Numbered from the stretch's first letter, positions 36,275 through 49,499 are shown. The stretch is 64,000 nucleotides of DNA from Cardinalis cardinalis (GCA_014549065.1 JACDOX010000001.1:6113697-6177696), one strand, 5' to 3'. The notes: generated by a model not told the origin, from the sequence alone. Made by a program: numbers and translations.

Positions 36275-38465
36275 ACTAGATAAAGTGTTTTTCAAAGGAT
36301 TTGGAAACACATAGAGTAGGTGAAAATTCTTCTGATGGGATTTATACTTGAGGGATAATGAGAGATTTAAGCTTGAAAGTTGTTCGAATTTGATTTTCTT
36401 TTGTATTGATTATATTTTTTAAAAGGCAAGTAAGCCCATGCTTTCTTGCTTTCAAGTGTTTCCTCACTTGAAGTGATCTCTTTAGCACGCCTGACTTTTC
36501 ACAGTCATTACACTGCTCATTTTACACTTTTTCTTTGCTTTGCAGTCTGTAATTAAGACAAGGCATAAAGCCAGTAAATGATATTGGATTCTTTTCATAA
36601 ACTGTGGATTTTTCTCTAGTGCTGCATATTTATCTAGCTCCTACTCACTCATTTCTTGTAGGTGTTTTTTCCTGTGCTCTGTGTATGGGAAGGAACTCAT
36701 CTGTATTTATCAAAATCTGTCTAATTCATATCTTCAGACGCTACTTACAGTTTCATGAAGAGGTTCACTGCAGCAACAACCTTTACTCTTCTTTATGCAG
36801 TGAGTGTACACAGACAGATCATGCTCATCATAAGATGAGCCTATCAACTTCAAGAGTATTCATACAACTGAGATGAAAAGAATTCATATTTATCTGTAAG
36901 TAGATACAAATCATTGTTCTTGTCATGAAATATCCATACAGCTACAATAAACTAATTTTATGGAGGAATGTGTCTCCTTCCCTGCCTTTTTAACCAAAAA
37001 GTTGTTTACTGTTCCATTAACTGCAGGTCCAAGAACATTATGCAGCCGTTAAAAAGCTACACCTCAAACATATTTCTAATGGGCCTGTATTTATAGACAA
37101 TAAGTAGGGCCAGTGTTTTATCACAGTAAATTATACATGAAACAATCTAGCCATGGGAGAAAAAAAAGGCAAGTGTCACAAATTGCCAGTAAAACTGCCA
37201 AAGCTCACAGCCTGCATTTTAATCAAGGCATACTTTATTTCATTATAAAAATCAAGTAAAAATGTTTAACTAAATGTTTAAAAAAATTAAACTGCTGCTA
37301 TAAATGACTTTTGGCATGCAGACGGGAAATAAGAACAGCTTTTTACTTCACTTTTGCCAGAGAAGACCATGTTTTAAGCTAACAGTACTCAACAACCTGC
37401 AATCCAACTTGAGTAAAACAGTCCCTGAGAGCTAGCAAATTAGTATTGTATTTCAGATAACGTTTGTCAACAAATATAAATTAAGTGTAGAAATATTGAT
37501 GTTCCACTTTTGTGCAAGTATGCACAAGGTGTCTCTGCTATTCAAGGTGGTCAGTTTCCAAATGTGCACAAACCCACATATTTTTGAATTATTTCTGTAT
37601 AGAGAGAGCGCACATACTCAAAAAAAATTCTACTGCCGTTACAGGCATAAATTTTTTTAGAATAGATGCTAATATGCACTTTTGTTAGTTCTGTGGCAGA
37701 AACCACCAGAATCCGCTGAAATTCACAGCTTTTCCCTGACCTGTAGAAACATTGAATTTAGCTCTTGCATTTGACCTTGTCCTTGCAGTCAGGTCCACCA
37801 ACCTCCCTTTCTTCAGTATATGGAACAATAAAGTAAACTGGTGCAGAAGAAACAAAAATGACAGATATTACCAATACACTACAACAGTCCTCTTGCATGG
37901 AATAACTCATCCTGCTTTTTGATGCTTGTGAAAGTCAGTTTATGGCTTGAACTGACATCCTTAAAATGGCATAGATACAAAGTGTAACTACTAGTGATGA
38001 AAGTAAGTCCTATCCTCCTGAGGCAGTATGAGTAATCTGCAGAAACTCAACTTACTAGATCTCACCATTAAGGCAGAAGAGTTGTCACTCCACTACTTTG
38101 GAAATATTACAAGGCTGTAACCTGCCAAGAATAAACCACTAAGGAGATGAGAGTAACACACAAAGATTGAAAGATGCATTTCTTGCACTTTGTTAACACA
38201 GTTCATAAAGAATTGTCATTTAGTCCACACACCAATTGTAAGGGGCAATTACATACAGCTCCTGTTCCTAGTTCCTCTAGGAGTTGTCAAACACAAGTCT
38301 CTTCTCCACTGCATGGTAAGGCAAACCTTGCCATCTGTCAACCTGCGCTATCTTCTTTCCATTCCACTTCAGTGTGTTTCTTTCTGTGCTGCTGATTTGC
38401 ACTGATTTTTTTTCTGCTGGTACTGCTTCTTACTTCATTTGCAAAAGGGGCTAATCAGTCTCAGT
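36275..38465. other. Unique AT-rich DNA
   Basis: No repeat body or gene is recognised. A homeodomain-like TTTAAT/TAAA-rich block near 37.2-37.33 kb has a regulatory texture, but this is weak. Confidence 0.4.
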
Positions 38466-38471
38466 CAAGGT

Positions 38472-38552
38472 ATGTCAGTGATCCTTGTGGGTCCCTTCCA
38501 ACTTAGTAGATGCTGTGGTTCTGTGATTCTGTGGTTTTGTGATATGACAAAT
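38472..38552 (+). mobile_element. CR1-type 3' tail fragment
   Basis: The fragment carries 'gtgatccttgtgggtccctt', then 'ccaacttagtagatgctgtg', then repeated GTTCTGTGATTCTGTG-like units. This is the same tail type as at 4.83 kb and in the SINE at 60.1 kb. No tRNA-like head is visible upstream, so it is a heavily 5'-truncated CR1 or SINE. Confidence 0.78.
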
Positions 38553-38559
38553 ATTCCTT

Positions 38560-41500
38560 TTTACTTTTACTTTATATACTAAGAACTGTATTGACCTTTG
38601 AACTTCAGGAAATATGTGGGAAATTCTGGTTGACTTAAAACCTAAACTGGAGTAGAATTTCCATCATGTTTCAGAGAAGTGTTAAGGGTCAAGTTATTTA
38701 GACTTTGCTCTAATACTACTTTTAAGGTTCCTGTATGTTTGAACTGATATAGTAGCTGACCATACAGAAATACCTAGTCTGTAAGAGTGAAATTTCACTG
38801 GAAAAATGTGTTCGGTCAACAGTTCCTGGATGATTTAAATGGAAAATCTTGATTGACCTCAGAATTCCTTAAGGAAAATAACATTTATTAATATTAGCAA
38901 GATTTGTGATTAAGTATTTAATTCCAGAACCTTAAATAGAGATTTTGGATTTTTCCCTTCAGACCACAAAATCTGTTCTTCAATAGCAGACGCATCAGAG
39001 TTGGTTAAGTAAGCATATAAGAGGGAGAAAAAAGAAATGGAAAAAAAAAGTTCCTAATGGACATGTACTCAGAGTAGAATTGCAAAGCAAGATCTTTGTT
39101 GTAGGTTCTCCAAGCTACTTGGAGAACAAGGGAGGAAGTTGCCAGCTTAATTTTCCATACATTGGTCTCAATCCTCATCATACTGTAAGAGAAGGGAAGC
39201 CTTACCNGACTTTTCCCTATGCAGTCAATTGATATGTTCCTGAAAAGGGGCNTAAATGAGTGTGCAGACCCCTGCGCTACTGAAATAAACCACTGGGCAG
39301 TTGTGCCAGGAAGGGATAAAAAAGCTTTTGGCACAGCCTGCTCCTCCAGTTTCTTCACTGTGGGCAAGTAAGGACCTTAAAAATTTCAGTGTCATGCTGC
39401 AGCTAGTTAAGTACAGCAGTACATTTTCCAAAATGGTGTTTTTAATTATGTTATGCCTACATTTTCAGTGAAAACCTTTCTTGCTGTCCATGATACTTCA
39501 GGGTTATCATCTAAAGTTCCCTTAGAGGCATTTTCTTGTTGAAGTCAAAGAAAATCTAGTTCACTGAGAATTCAGCAGAGAGTGAGACAACATCTAGTCT
39601 TGAAATATGAGTATTTTGATACCAGAGGAAGTTATTTTAACTTCACTTGATTTTGTTTTTCAAATATATTTCCACTGTGATTTTTTTTGTGCATGTGTAC
39701 ACGTATATGTATGTTTGTACATACAGAGACACTTGTTTTTTCCCTATGTGGTTTGATTTAACTGTACAATGTGGGAAAATAAAGATGGATTAAATTATTA
39801 TTCAAGGTTTTAAATCCCTTTTAAATTCTGATACTGCATAGTCATCCAGAACAAACCTCATCAGTGAGTTATTCACATGATGCATGCAACAATGTTTTGG
39901 TTTATTCTATTTATAACAAAAGTTATGAAGAACAGAAAATACAAAAGAAACATTACAATAGACATTGGAAATTTTTTTCAAGGGGATTGCCATATATTTG
40001 TACCCATCAACTATAAACTGAAATTTGAATGAATTATGTTTATATCTGCCTTTGCAGGTCACAATGTGAGTATTTAAGTGAGTTATTATTGTCACTCTCC
40101 TGATTTAAACTGACAATTAGTTTCCTAACAAACCATTAAACATTTATCAACCAACAGAAATACAACAATTATGCACAGCAGTTCATCTTCTACTGGATGG
40201 GTTGGAACAACAATTTTGAACTTCTAATTATTATTTTTCTGTACTTGAAGAGTAAAATAAATAAAATCACATAGCAAAATCTTACATGCATTATTACAAT
40301 AGATTCTGTTACAGGGAAATTAATGACAGAATTATTATATAAAAGTTTCAATCTCATTCATGCACCTATTCAGTCAGTCTTGCCCTCTGTATTTNAATTT
40401 TTTTGAGTCAGATACTAAAGTTGTGCCCTGTACTGACACTCAGTTGAAATAAACAGCCTAGAAGTCCCAGCTGTACAGGTAGATAATTGTTCATCAGTGT
40501 CATGAACAAACTACTTCATACAGGGTGACTGACTTCAAAATACTTAATCCCCATCTGGTGAGACCTAATGAGCAATGGAAAGGTTTGAAAGTAATGAAGC
40601 AAGTCTCTTTTTGGCAGATGTTACTTGACAGCTTTATCTTGGGATCCTAGCAGCACTCCTGATGGCTCATATTAAAATATTCTTGAAGATATCATGATGA
40701 AACTTGTGGAAAAGAGAGGATCGTTTTCTCTTCAATGGGCTGCATTTTATGTCACTCCTATCTAATCCACGTAGTAAATTTTGATTTCAAGAGACTGTTC
40801 AAAGTTCATTGAACTGTGTTTTTTCAAATGCTTCAGCTCATGCTTTAGCTCACATGCTGCAGGCTGAATCCCTGCAGAAGATAAAATTGACCTAACAGGC
40901 ATGTCAAGGTGTTTGCTTTTATTTTTCCCCCAAAGGCAAGAGGGAAGAAACATGATTCTGGGTCACTGCTCTTCACATGCATCTTGTGGCATACACACGC
41001 CACACAGGGTCCCCAGTGAGCTCCACAAAGCTCTGTTTCTCTACATCCTCTTCAGCAGATCTTCACTCTTCCAGGGAGGAAAAAACCTTGATACTGTTAC
41101 TGGAATTGCACACATAGAGCCAACACATAGAGAAAAAAGTCAACATTAATAGTTTTGCTTGTTATATAATGAATAGCAGATGAATACTAAGTTCCTAGCT
41201 TGATCTAAACTCCTAGAGGAGCAAAAGTGGAATCTAAGATAGAGGCAGTCTAAGCGGTAAGACTTCTAGAGGAGTTGTTGTCCTTGGTGGTAATGACAAA
41301 AGCAGTGAGAAGGAAACACTGCTGGAGGCCAGGGACATTTGAAAGCTGTAGAATTTCCTATTTTAAAAAGCAGAACTTTATATTTACTTAGAGTAACTGT
41401 GGTGTTAACTCATTCTACACCTGTTCCAAGACTTTTTGGTGTAATACTCAATGCAAATTCAAGAATTCTTGATGAGAGGAACCACTCAAGTATTTCCAGG

Positions 41501-41895
41501 TGCCTCATACCTGAATACCTTTTCCTTATAACAGAATTTTCCAGCTATCTTTATATATTTTGGCTAAAGGGTTTGGTTTCTTTTCCTAGAAGAGGCATTT
41601 ATTTTTACTTTAGGTACCTTACATAATTCCTCCTCCTACTGATCATTGAGTAGTTCTGTTCTATTCTTTTTGCACACTAGCTGGTCTTCAAGGGCCTGTT
41701 TTTTTCTATCCATTTACACAATATCCTATGAAATTGCAGTTATCCACTTCTCTAAGAAATTTGGAAATTGTTTTACACATACTCTAAAGGTGATTATTCA
41801 TTATTTTTACTTTTTATAAAGAGCAGTTTTGTGTTTCACTGTAATGCAAGATGCACAAAATTAGCAAAATAAGTATTAGCTTTGTAAGCTTTAAA
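38560..41895. other. Unique AT-rich DNA
   Basis: No feature can be supported. Two ambiguous bases lie close together at 39207 and 39251. Confidence 0.45.
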
Positions 41896-41902
41896 AGTGG
41901 TG

Positions 41903-42029
41903 ACACTCCTGGATGTGGATGTGGCACTTGGAGATAAGTTTTACTGGTGAACACAGTGGTGCTTTGTTCATGGCTGGACTCAATATTCTCAAAGTCTTTT
42001 TCAACCTGAATAATTCTATGAGTCTGTGA
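41903..42029 (+). mobile_element. CR1 LINE 3' tail fragment
   Basis: The blocks are 'gatgtggcacttggagataa', 'gttttactggtgaacacagt', 'ggactcaatattctcaaagt' and 'ctttttcaacctgaataatt', then 'ctatgagtctgtgag'. This is the final 130 bases of an avian CR1 in plus orientation. Confidence 0.85.
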
Positions 42030-42129
42030 GACACCAGGAAAGTGAATTGCTAAACCAAAGTCTCTTAACAATCTGATCTGCATAAATACATCATTTACAT
42101 GCTATTATATTAATTAAAACAAAGACATG

Positions 42130-42259
42130 AAACTATGTCAGAGGAGGTTTAGGTTAGGTATTAGAAAGAGCTTCTTCAGCCAGATGGTGGCTGGGACTGA
42201 AACAGGTTTCCCTGGGAAGTGGTCACATATTAATATCATCAAGTTCATGGAAGTTCTCT
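42130..42259 (+). mobile_element. CR1 LINE internal fragment
   Basis: The blocks are 'gaggaggtttaggttaggta', 'ttagaaagagcttcttcagc', 'aacaggtttccctgggaagt' and 'ggtcacatattaatatcatc', then 'atggaagttctctgg'. In a CR1 this region lies just 5' of the region found at 41903-42029, yet here it is downstream. They are therefore either two separate truncated copies or one rearranged copy. Confidence 0.8.
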
Positions 42260-42350
42260 GGAACAGTTTAGTGTATTTTCATCTTTATATAAAAACCAAA
42301 AAGTCAAAAAAATACACCTGAAGTGTTCAGATAGGAATGATTATGCTAAG

Positions 42351-42385
42351 GCTAAGTTATACTAAGTTATACTAAGTTATACTAA
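42351..42385 (+). repeat. 10-bp tandem repeat (ACTAAGTTAT)
   Basis: Three and a half copies of a 10-bp unit; the first copy differs at one base (GCTAAGTTAT). It lies about 90 bases beyond the CR1 fragment and has no other context. Confidence 0.88.
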
Positions 42386-42389
42386 TCAT

Positions 42390-43860
42390 CCTCTCCATGG
42401 GCAGCTTCTCTTTTAATTTTTTTAGTTACACAGTCATCTAGACGTAACAGAATGTTTTTGATGATTTTTTGGTTAACGGCCAACAGGGAAGAGACAAAGG
42501 GCCAGAGTATGTTTGCACTTTCCCAAGCTAGAACACGGTCAGGAACATCAGCTTCAGACAGCCACAGAAAAAACACTCGAACCCTGGCAGAGGCCAACAC
42601 AAACTATAAGAATGAGCAAAGCATCTCCCAAAAGCAAATGGTCCAGTTCCCCATGAGGAAAATTCACTTACTGCTTGCTTACTGGTGTGCAGGTGGCCAG
42701 AGGCATCTCACACTGCACCATTTAGCAGCTTTAAGTCTACATCCTTCTGCAGCTTCTCTGAGGACAGCTATCACCACTTGCTGCCTTTGTTCAGACAAGA
42801 GGAGAATTTGCTGTTTAGTCTTACAACCCTTTTCATGAAAATCTGCAAATTATGCCAAAAGTCCCAAGCCAGGTAGTATCATACAACAAAGAAAAAAATC
42901 CTTCATAAGAGAAATGCTTTCTCATTGCCACCTAGAGATGGAACAAAAAGAATTGAGAACTGTTCTGGATTTTATATCTGTCAATATCTCCTTTAGAAAA
43001 AACGGAGAATAAAAAATGCATTTCATGTATGACTTCACTTTTTCTGTCCCTAACTATCCTCAAGATAAAACAATGGCTCAGTTGAAAAGATGTTATGCTT
43101 TATTGCATTTCTTTTCTGATACCATCCTTTACTTAGACAGCCATTTGCATCTTAATCTATCAAGGGAATTTCAGTGAGAACATTCAGTTCCTTTATTTAA
43201 TTCCAGCACCTTCATAAAAATAGGTATGAATCATAGTGCACATTACATTGCGGCCCTGCAACTTTGAGTCCATTTTTTTCACTTTATTTTCATCGTGAGT
43301 CTACAAGGAAGTATTCTCTAAGTGCTGTCTCACAAATTAATAGCTACCAGAGACCTGCTTTGTTTCTATGGCTTTTTCTCTTCAGGCTCCAGCTTTCTGC
43401 ATTTGAAGTGTTTTATGAGAAGCATCGTTTAACATTAAAACTCAACATATCCAAGTTAATTCTGACTCAGGGGCTATTAAATTCAGTGCACATTTCTACC
43501 AATGTGTATGCGTTTTAGGCCCACTCACTACTCTTTGAGGTAATTACGAGTTTTACAAGACAGTATAATCACGAATTCAAAAAACTTTACAGGTTTTGTA
43601 GTCCATTAAAACTTTCCTGCTGATCTCCATCTGTTCTAAATATAATGAATACACGTTTCTTTCAAGCACTCTGCTTTATCAGCATAATACCTTTTTGCCT
43701 AAGCAGATTTTATCTTGGCTTTCTGGAGAGACATGGTTTGATTTGGAGTTTTTTGGTTAAGGAATGGGGAGAACAATAGCCCCTGCCCCAAAGCTTATCT
43801 GTTGCTTGCTTTACTTTTCTCAAGCCAAGCATCTACTCAATAAAAAATCAGAAAACCCCA
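42390..43860. other. Unique DNA, nothing recognised
   Basis: The open frame of 128 codons at 42452-42838 shows no domain, and its composition changes along its length, which argues against a coding exon. Confidence 0.4.
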
Positions 43861-44330
43861 AACTTAGGTTGTGTTGGCACCCTCAGTGTCAGAACCACTG
43901 TGATGACAGCTTAAATGACCTGTGGATGACAGTCTCTTATAAATCAACCTCATTGCCTGCAGTCCTCACTGCAAACCCAAGCAAGCTCAGCTGCTCCAGT
44001 CCTGCTGGATTCACCAGATCAGGTGGAGCATCATGTCAGTGCTGTTCTTGCCATCCCCAAACTGCTACAATCATCATCCCTGCTGGACTGGCTGCCAGCA
44101 GGTCACTTCAGAGCCTCGTTGAATTTCTCTTTGTGGTACTGCCAGGCCAGGCAGTACCAGAGCACCAGTGGCTCTGCACAATCCAGCTTGGGTCAGGCCA
44201 AACCAATGCTGCACTAGACCAGGCTGGATAAGCCCTTCCAGACCCCCACTTGGCCTCATGTAGGGCCACTTTGGATGTGGCTGCATCGCTCTGCCCTAGG
44301 CCTGTGTCACAGAGGATTGCCTAAAATTGG
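43860..44330. other. GC-richer unassigned patch
   Basis: A roughly 470-base patch clearly richer in GC than its flanks, with many CAG/CTG-type words. It contains a 155-codon open frame on the plus strand (43764-44231) and open frames in other phases, plus a perfect 9-bp inverted repeat. No protein family is recognisable. The texture suggests an old repeat or a small regulatory island rather than a gene. Confidence 0.3.
44135..44158. repeat. 9-bp perfect inverted repeat
   Basis: GGTACTGCC (44135-44143) pairs with GGCAGTACC (44150-44158) across a 6-base spacer. A hairpin of this size is expected by chance occasionally; there is no terminator or miRNA context to support function. Confidence 0.6.
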
Positions 44331-44339
44331 TGAGAAGCC

Positions 44340-47295
44340 TACAGCTGCAGCAGGACAGGCATCAGTCGTGCACCATTGTTTTGCAGTGCTGTCCTGTAGA
44401 GAACATTTATCTCCTGGGATTGCTCTCCTGACAGCAGGAAACAGGGCATGAATAACACAACACTTCTGCAGCAGATGCAAGGTTCTGCACTCTCCTTGAC
44501 CTCCATCCTCAGTTATCATGTAATTTAAGATGTTCTCTGGGAGATGATCTGAAGAAGATGACACACTTGAACTGTTACAGATCAAAGACAAGAATATATT
44601 CCATAGGGAAATGGTTCCAAAAAATAGACTGCTTTGTTAGCTGTTCTTTCCACTTTATGTCAGCCACACATAAATAGACCCACTCAGTTCTCCTCCCACA
44701 ATTAGTAAAAGGTACATCTATACTGAAAAGTATGTTACAAATCTGAATGTCAAAGTTCTCAAAAGAAGGCACATAGCCTGTTTCACTGCTGCCTAAATTA
44801 AGATAAAATATTGTGTTCAGCACTGCAAAAAGAAAAAAAAAATGAGTGGCAGAGAGAGAAGTTTTTTCAGATGCAGAATAAAGTGCTCCATCCACTGAAC
44901 CATGCCACATGCATCAGCTTGCTTTATTTCTGATACACTTGACCACTCAACTGTTTCTGGTTTGTCATTTCCTTAGGAGACAAACAGAAATGAAGGAAAG
45001 AAAACAGCTGAGAAATAAAGCAGGCAGTAGCAATATAAAACTCAGGGTGAGCTGTGCTCTGAGAAGAAAGGTTAAGTAAGAAAAGAATACTGGATGGATG
45101 TAAAGGAAACATTTTTGCTGTAACAGCTCTGGCTATACACAGAATACATTAGCCTGGCCAAANCTCAGGGCTTAAGCCATTAGCTTGCTTTCAGAACCTG
45201 AAATAACAATGTATTTTTGAGACACTCAGGAAAAACACATCACCTAACATCCCACTGTTAATAGTTAACAAAGGCCATCCACCTGTGCTGTCCTGATAAA
45301 AAGCACTGCCATTTCCTACCATCTCGACCCTCGTGTGTCAATGCAGAAAGCTGACAAGCAAGAGTTTCTGGGCTCCTGAAGCATTCATTCATTCATGCAT
45401 ACATAAGTGTGTCTTTAGAGAAGAGGCTTCTGCTTGCTCTGCTTAAGTAGAGGAATATGGGAATTATCCATGAAGATTAACAGGAATACAAGATCAGCTC
45501 TAAATTTGGCAAGTATTCTCACCATGGTGACTGCGTAAATTTATTACAGGTTTCAGTAGTATCTTAATCCTTCAAGTAGCACTTAATTTAATATCCTGAT
45601 TCATTACCTGAAACAAGCAGGAGAAGGCAGTTGTTAAAGAAATACAACTCACAGATGGTAGTAAAAAATAACAGTCTCAGTAGATTTTTCATGTCCAGGC
45701 CTCATAATTTGATTTTTAAAAAAGACTAGGTGCAAATAAATTGAGAGGTATACTGCAGAGACTGTGAACATTTTGGTGGTCACTGAACAACCCAAACAAT
45801 TCACCGATCAACCAAAGAAAATTAACTATAAGAACAGAGAAAATAAAATTCTATAGCCCTAACTTAACACCAGCTTTTCATTCATATTAAAAAAAATATT
45901 GACCAAGTTAAATTGAAAAAACACTAATAATCTAATGAATCTGTTACTTTGGGTTATCTTCAGAGGTTTTGTTTCCACAAAAAACCCAAAAACAACAGCA
46001 ACAAAATGCCCCCAAACCTTGATATCTAGTTTTGATTCAGTAAAGAAATATATGCAAGCTTCATTTTCTATTGAGAATTCTTTTCCTAGATCAACANATC
46101 CTAAAGTAAAAAACCAAAACCCAAAAGTGATAATTAGAAGTTGAAGGATATATCAGCTGAGTAAAAANATGCCATTAGTAGAATAAGCATCATTTTTTAA
46201 TGGGGCTTGTAAACTTTATCGTAGGCTCACTTTCAAACTGGTTGGCATTGTGAATACTTTCAAGTAAAGACTGAAAAAAAGAAGCTTGACCAGAGTTTTG
46301 CCAAAGTATGATTATAGCTTCTGACATAATAGGAAGTATTTTTGCAGCTGTCATATCTGCTATGGACCAGACATGCAGTAAATACAGTTGCACTGACTAT
46401 TCAAGTGAGCAAAATACAAGTTAGAAATCTTACCTTGGAGTTTTCTTGCTGCAAGGCTTGTAGTAGCTACAACATCAAACAAGTTACCGTTTCTTTAGTG
46501 ATACCTAAAATATTTCCTTGATTATAAATTAAAAACTGGAGAACATAATTCAGATATACCATTACATAGATATATGGTAATCTCAAAAATTGGAAAACCA
46601 GTAAAGTCATCCAAAATATGTTCATCAACAGTCAGATAATTTAAATCTAATTTTAATCATACAATTTAATCTAATTATTTGATGCCTAAGGTTAGCAAGT
46701 CCACTAGTAAGGTAGAGTTGGGAATCAGAACTGATTCAGGTATAGTATTTTCTTGATGGGTCACAAGAGGCATTAACTACTTTTACCTTTCTGTGGCAGA
46801 TAAGCCATGAACTGATACACATGGATCACAGAAAAAAAAAATCATCTTCTGAAATGGAAATAGATTATCTCAACTGACTCTTCCAGGCATACTTCCCTGC
46901 ATTTGGAGCAATATTTTGTTATCTCTTTAGTTCCTAGGAAAGTATTTATTCTCTAAACTGGCATATACAGCACCATAAAACACAATTGCCTTAGCTCATG
47001 AAAATGTGTTTCATTGTAGATGCTCTGCCAAAGGGCACAAAACCTGGCCTTCAGAGCAATTAGACACATCACAGGTGACACACTTGGCTCTGAGAGGGAG
47101 AAAATGACATTTGTTTAACATGTGAACACTTCAGGCCAACTGGTTCATTCACATGCATTTCCTGCCAGAAAGACTGAAAAGCATTTTTGTACCACTTTGT
47201 GAAAGTTTGGATTGCAGCATAGGAAGACAAAATAAAACAGAAATAAATATTATACTCTAAACTGAGAATCTTGGCTAAACCCACATGGCCACTGA
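44340..47295. other. Unique AT-rich DNA
   Basis: No gene or repeat family is recognised. An imperfect CATT run lies near 45384-45400. Confidence 0.45.
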
Positions 47296-47300
47296 TAGAC

Positions 47301-47711
47301 TCTCATGGTTTAGGAATGGGGCTCCCCAGTGTAGTGTTCCAACTGGAACTACTCCAAACCATGCACCACTCTCTCGCTCCTCCCTCCTTCTCCCTCTTTC
47401 CTGCAGCTGGATGGAGAGGAGAATTGGAGGCAGAAAAGCTGAAGATCATGGGTTGAGATACAAACAATTTACTGGAAACAGCAATGAGATAAAAAAGCAA
47501 ACAGTAACAGCAGCATTAATTTTAAAAAGTGTACAAGAGAGAGAGGCAGCAATTCACAGGTGAATGGTCAGAGAGGAGCCTGAGCCCACTGTCCCCCAGC
47601 CTGGGAGAGACCCTTTCCACCTGCCCCCATAAAGTGAAGTGAGGGGGTATAAAATGGACTCTGGGTTTCAGCTGTTTCCCTTCCTGGCTACTGCAAAAAT
47701 GAACCAGGACA
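47301..47711 (-). mobile_element. LTR, ERVL-like, boundaries approximate
   Basis: The blocks follow a passerine LTR family I recall, in antisense: 'tcatggtttaggaatggggc', 'tccccagtgtagtgttccaa', 'ctactccaaaccatgcacca', 'agctggatggagaggagaat', 'gatcatgggttgagatacaa', 'agagagaggcagcaattcac', 'cactgtcccccagcctggga' and 'gaccctttccacctgccccc'. The AATAAA-equivalent is degraded (near 47466-47475). I could not find a target duplication; the left edge is defined by the 'tcatgg' terminus and the right edge by an 'aggaca' end near 47711. Confidence 0.66.
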
Positions 47712-47719
47712 TAAATACT

Positions 47720-49390
47720 GGGTACAGGGTATACCTGAATGGCAGAAAATGGCATAAAAGGAGTTTTGTCACCCTGACAACTTCTTGTTTATTTCTGACT
47801 CCCACTTGAAAGAGAGCAGTCACAGAAATATCACAGCTGAAAAATTTCACACAGGTTTGAAGTCTTGAGCTCAAACCCACCCCACACAGGAACACACACC
47901 CTTCAACAGCAATCTAGAGAGAAAAACAAAAAATCCTCTGGCTTTCTGAACATTTTTGACCCTGTCAAAGAAAATAAACAAGTTTTTAATCCTGTGAATT
48001 AGGAAAGCAATGTTATTGTCATCAGGAAAAGAAACAATTTCTCTGCTAACAGAAAAGCAGAACACAAATCTTGCTCTGCAGGGAGAAGCAGGATGGTAGC
48101 CAAAAGATTCCTGGTAAGGACACTGCTCACTCTTGACCTCTGAAGCAACAAGGATCAGAGAACACCCCTTAGACATATTTTCTCATCAACAGAACTCAAA
48201 CTGCAAATAGCAATTGTTTTCTAAGCTCTATGTTATCCTCATATAACTCCAGTAGTCTACGTAGTGTGTTCTGTTGTCTCAAATGTACATCCTACAGGTG
48301 TTTTGTGATCTGTACACACAGAAGCAAGAAAAACACAAAAATATGGCTAGGGGTGCCTTCACTGCCTCCCCACACACCACCCCGTGAAAAGAATAGGAAA
48401 CTAACCTTCTGCTCAGTATGGTTCCAGTTAGTTCCCCAGGTACATTCGCTGTTGTTCAAACCACACAGCTCTGGCCTGGCTGAAGGGATCCCTAGCAGTA
48501 ATTGCTCACCTTGCCTAGGATAATACCTGAACTCCCTGCCAAGGGGAGTTGGCAATGTAGGTCTCAGACTGAACAACATCCCTTTACAGAGCCCACAGCC
48601 TCCTGAGATCTGGCATTAGGATCTGAAATGCCACCATTGTCTGCCATGGGTAGAGACTGGTATGTTTATATAATATACTGGGAAGAGTGGTAGCTTAGAT
48701 AAGAAAAGTCTCCTGAAGGTTCTGGGGTGAATCTAAAATGTACAGAAAAGACAACAGTATATAAAATTTAAAACTTGGATTGCCACCATACACATTATCA
48801 GAAGCTGGCATTACCACATACTCGAAAAGAGAGACCTGCAGCAATCTCAGGTGTCTGAATAAGCACCTTTAAATAATTAAATAGCCAGTCTGAGTTTTGA
48901 GGGTTTGTTTTTATTGTTCTGGATCTTTTTTTTGNTTTTGTCTGTGGGGGAGTTGGAGGGTTAATATTGGTTAATATTAAGGAATCAGACTCACTATTTC
49001 ATTTGCAGACATAAGCAGCAATGGAGAAATCTCTTGGTTGGCAACAGAATCTTAGAACCCTAAATTTTATATTTCTTTAATGTAACTAATGATTATTCAG
49101 TGGAAACAGATCTGGAAGCCACTTGGGTTTATAGTGTATGGCAAAAAAAGCAACAAAACCCAAAGGGCATTAAAGTGCCTGGAACATAAACCCTTTTTAT
49201 ATTTGTTTAACCTCAAAAGTGTCCACTACTTCCCTATGCAAACGGAAAGGAACACAAACTACAGAGGAAAACTTCATTAAGGGAGGCAGTGGGCTGACCT
49301 TGACAGACCGGCAGGTGGTGGCTGCAGACAGCCCTCTGGTCCACAGCTCATCAGGATCTATCTTTGAATTTAAGGACTCACACAACTCAA
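47720..49390. other. Unique DNA, nothing firm
   Basis: The part at 47720-47960 may be a continuation of the LTR or old flanking repeat. A slightly GC-richer patch at about 48330-48560 is unassigned. No gene is seen. Confidence 0.35.
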
Positions 49391-49394
49391 TAAT

Positions 49395-49396
<2 letters not shown>

Positions 49397-49430
<34 letters not shown>
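49397..49430. repeat. AT dinucleotide microsatellite
   Basis: Seventeen perfect AT units. The minus-strand open frame with repeated IYIY and the plus-strand frame crossing it are artefacts of this repeat. Confidence 0.96.
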
Positions 49431-49432
<2 letters not shown>

Positions 49433-49446
49433 TTACTGTACAGGAT

Positions 49447-49457
49447 CCCCCCCCCCC
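49447..49457 (+). repeat. C homopolymer (11 bases)
   Basis: An uninterrupted run of eleven C residues just 16 bases after the AT microsatellite; its length is likely to be variable or miscounted. Confidence 0.92.
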
Positions 49458-49499
49458 AACAATATACAGCTTTAATTCGCTGCAAACAAGAGACATCTC

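Noticed and set aside
38472..38552. A second tRNA-headed SINE
   Set aside because: Only the CR1-type tail is present; no B box or tRNA-like head lies upstream.
42351..42385. CRISPR-like direct repeats
   Set aside because: The units are contiguous 10-bp tandem copies with no spacers, in a vertebrate context.
43764..44231. 155-codon plus-strand open frame
   Set aside because: Composition shifts from AT-rich to GC-rich within the frame, there is no domain, and other frames are also open in the GC-rich part.
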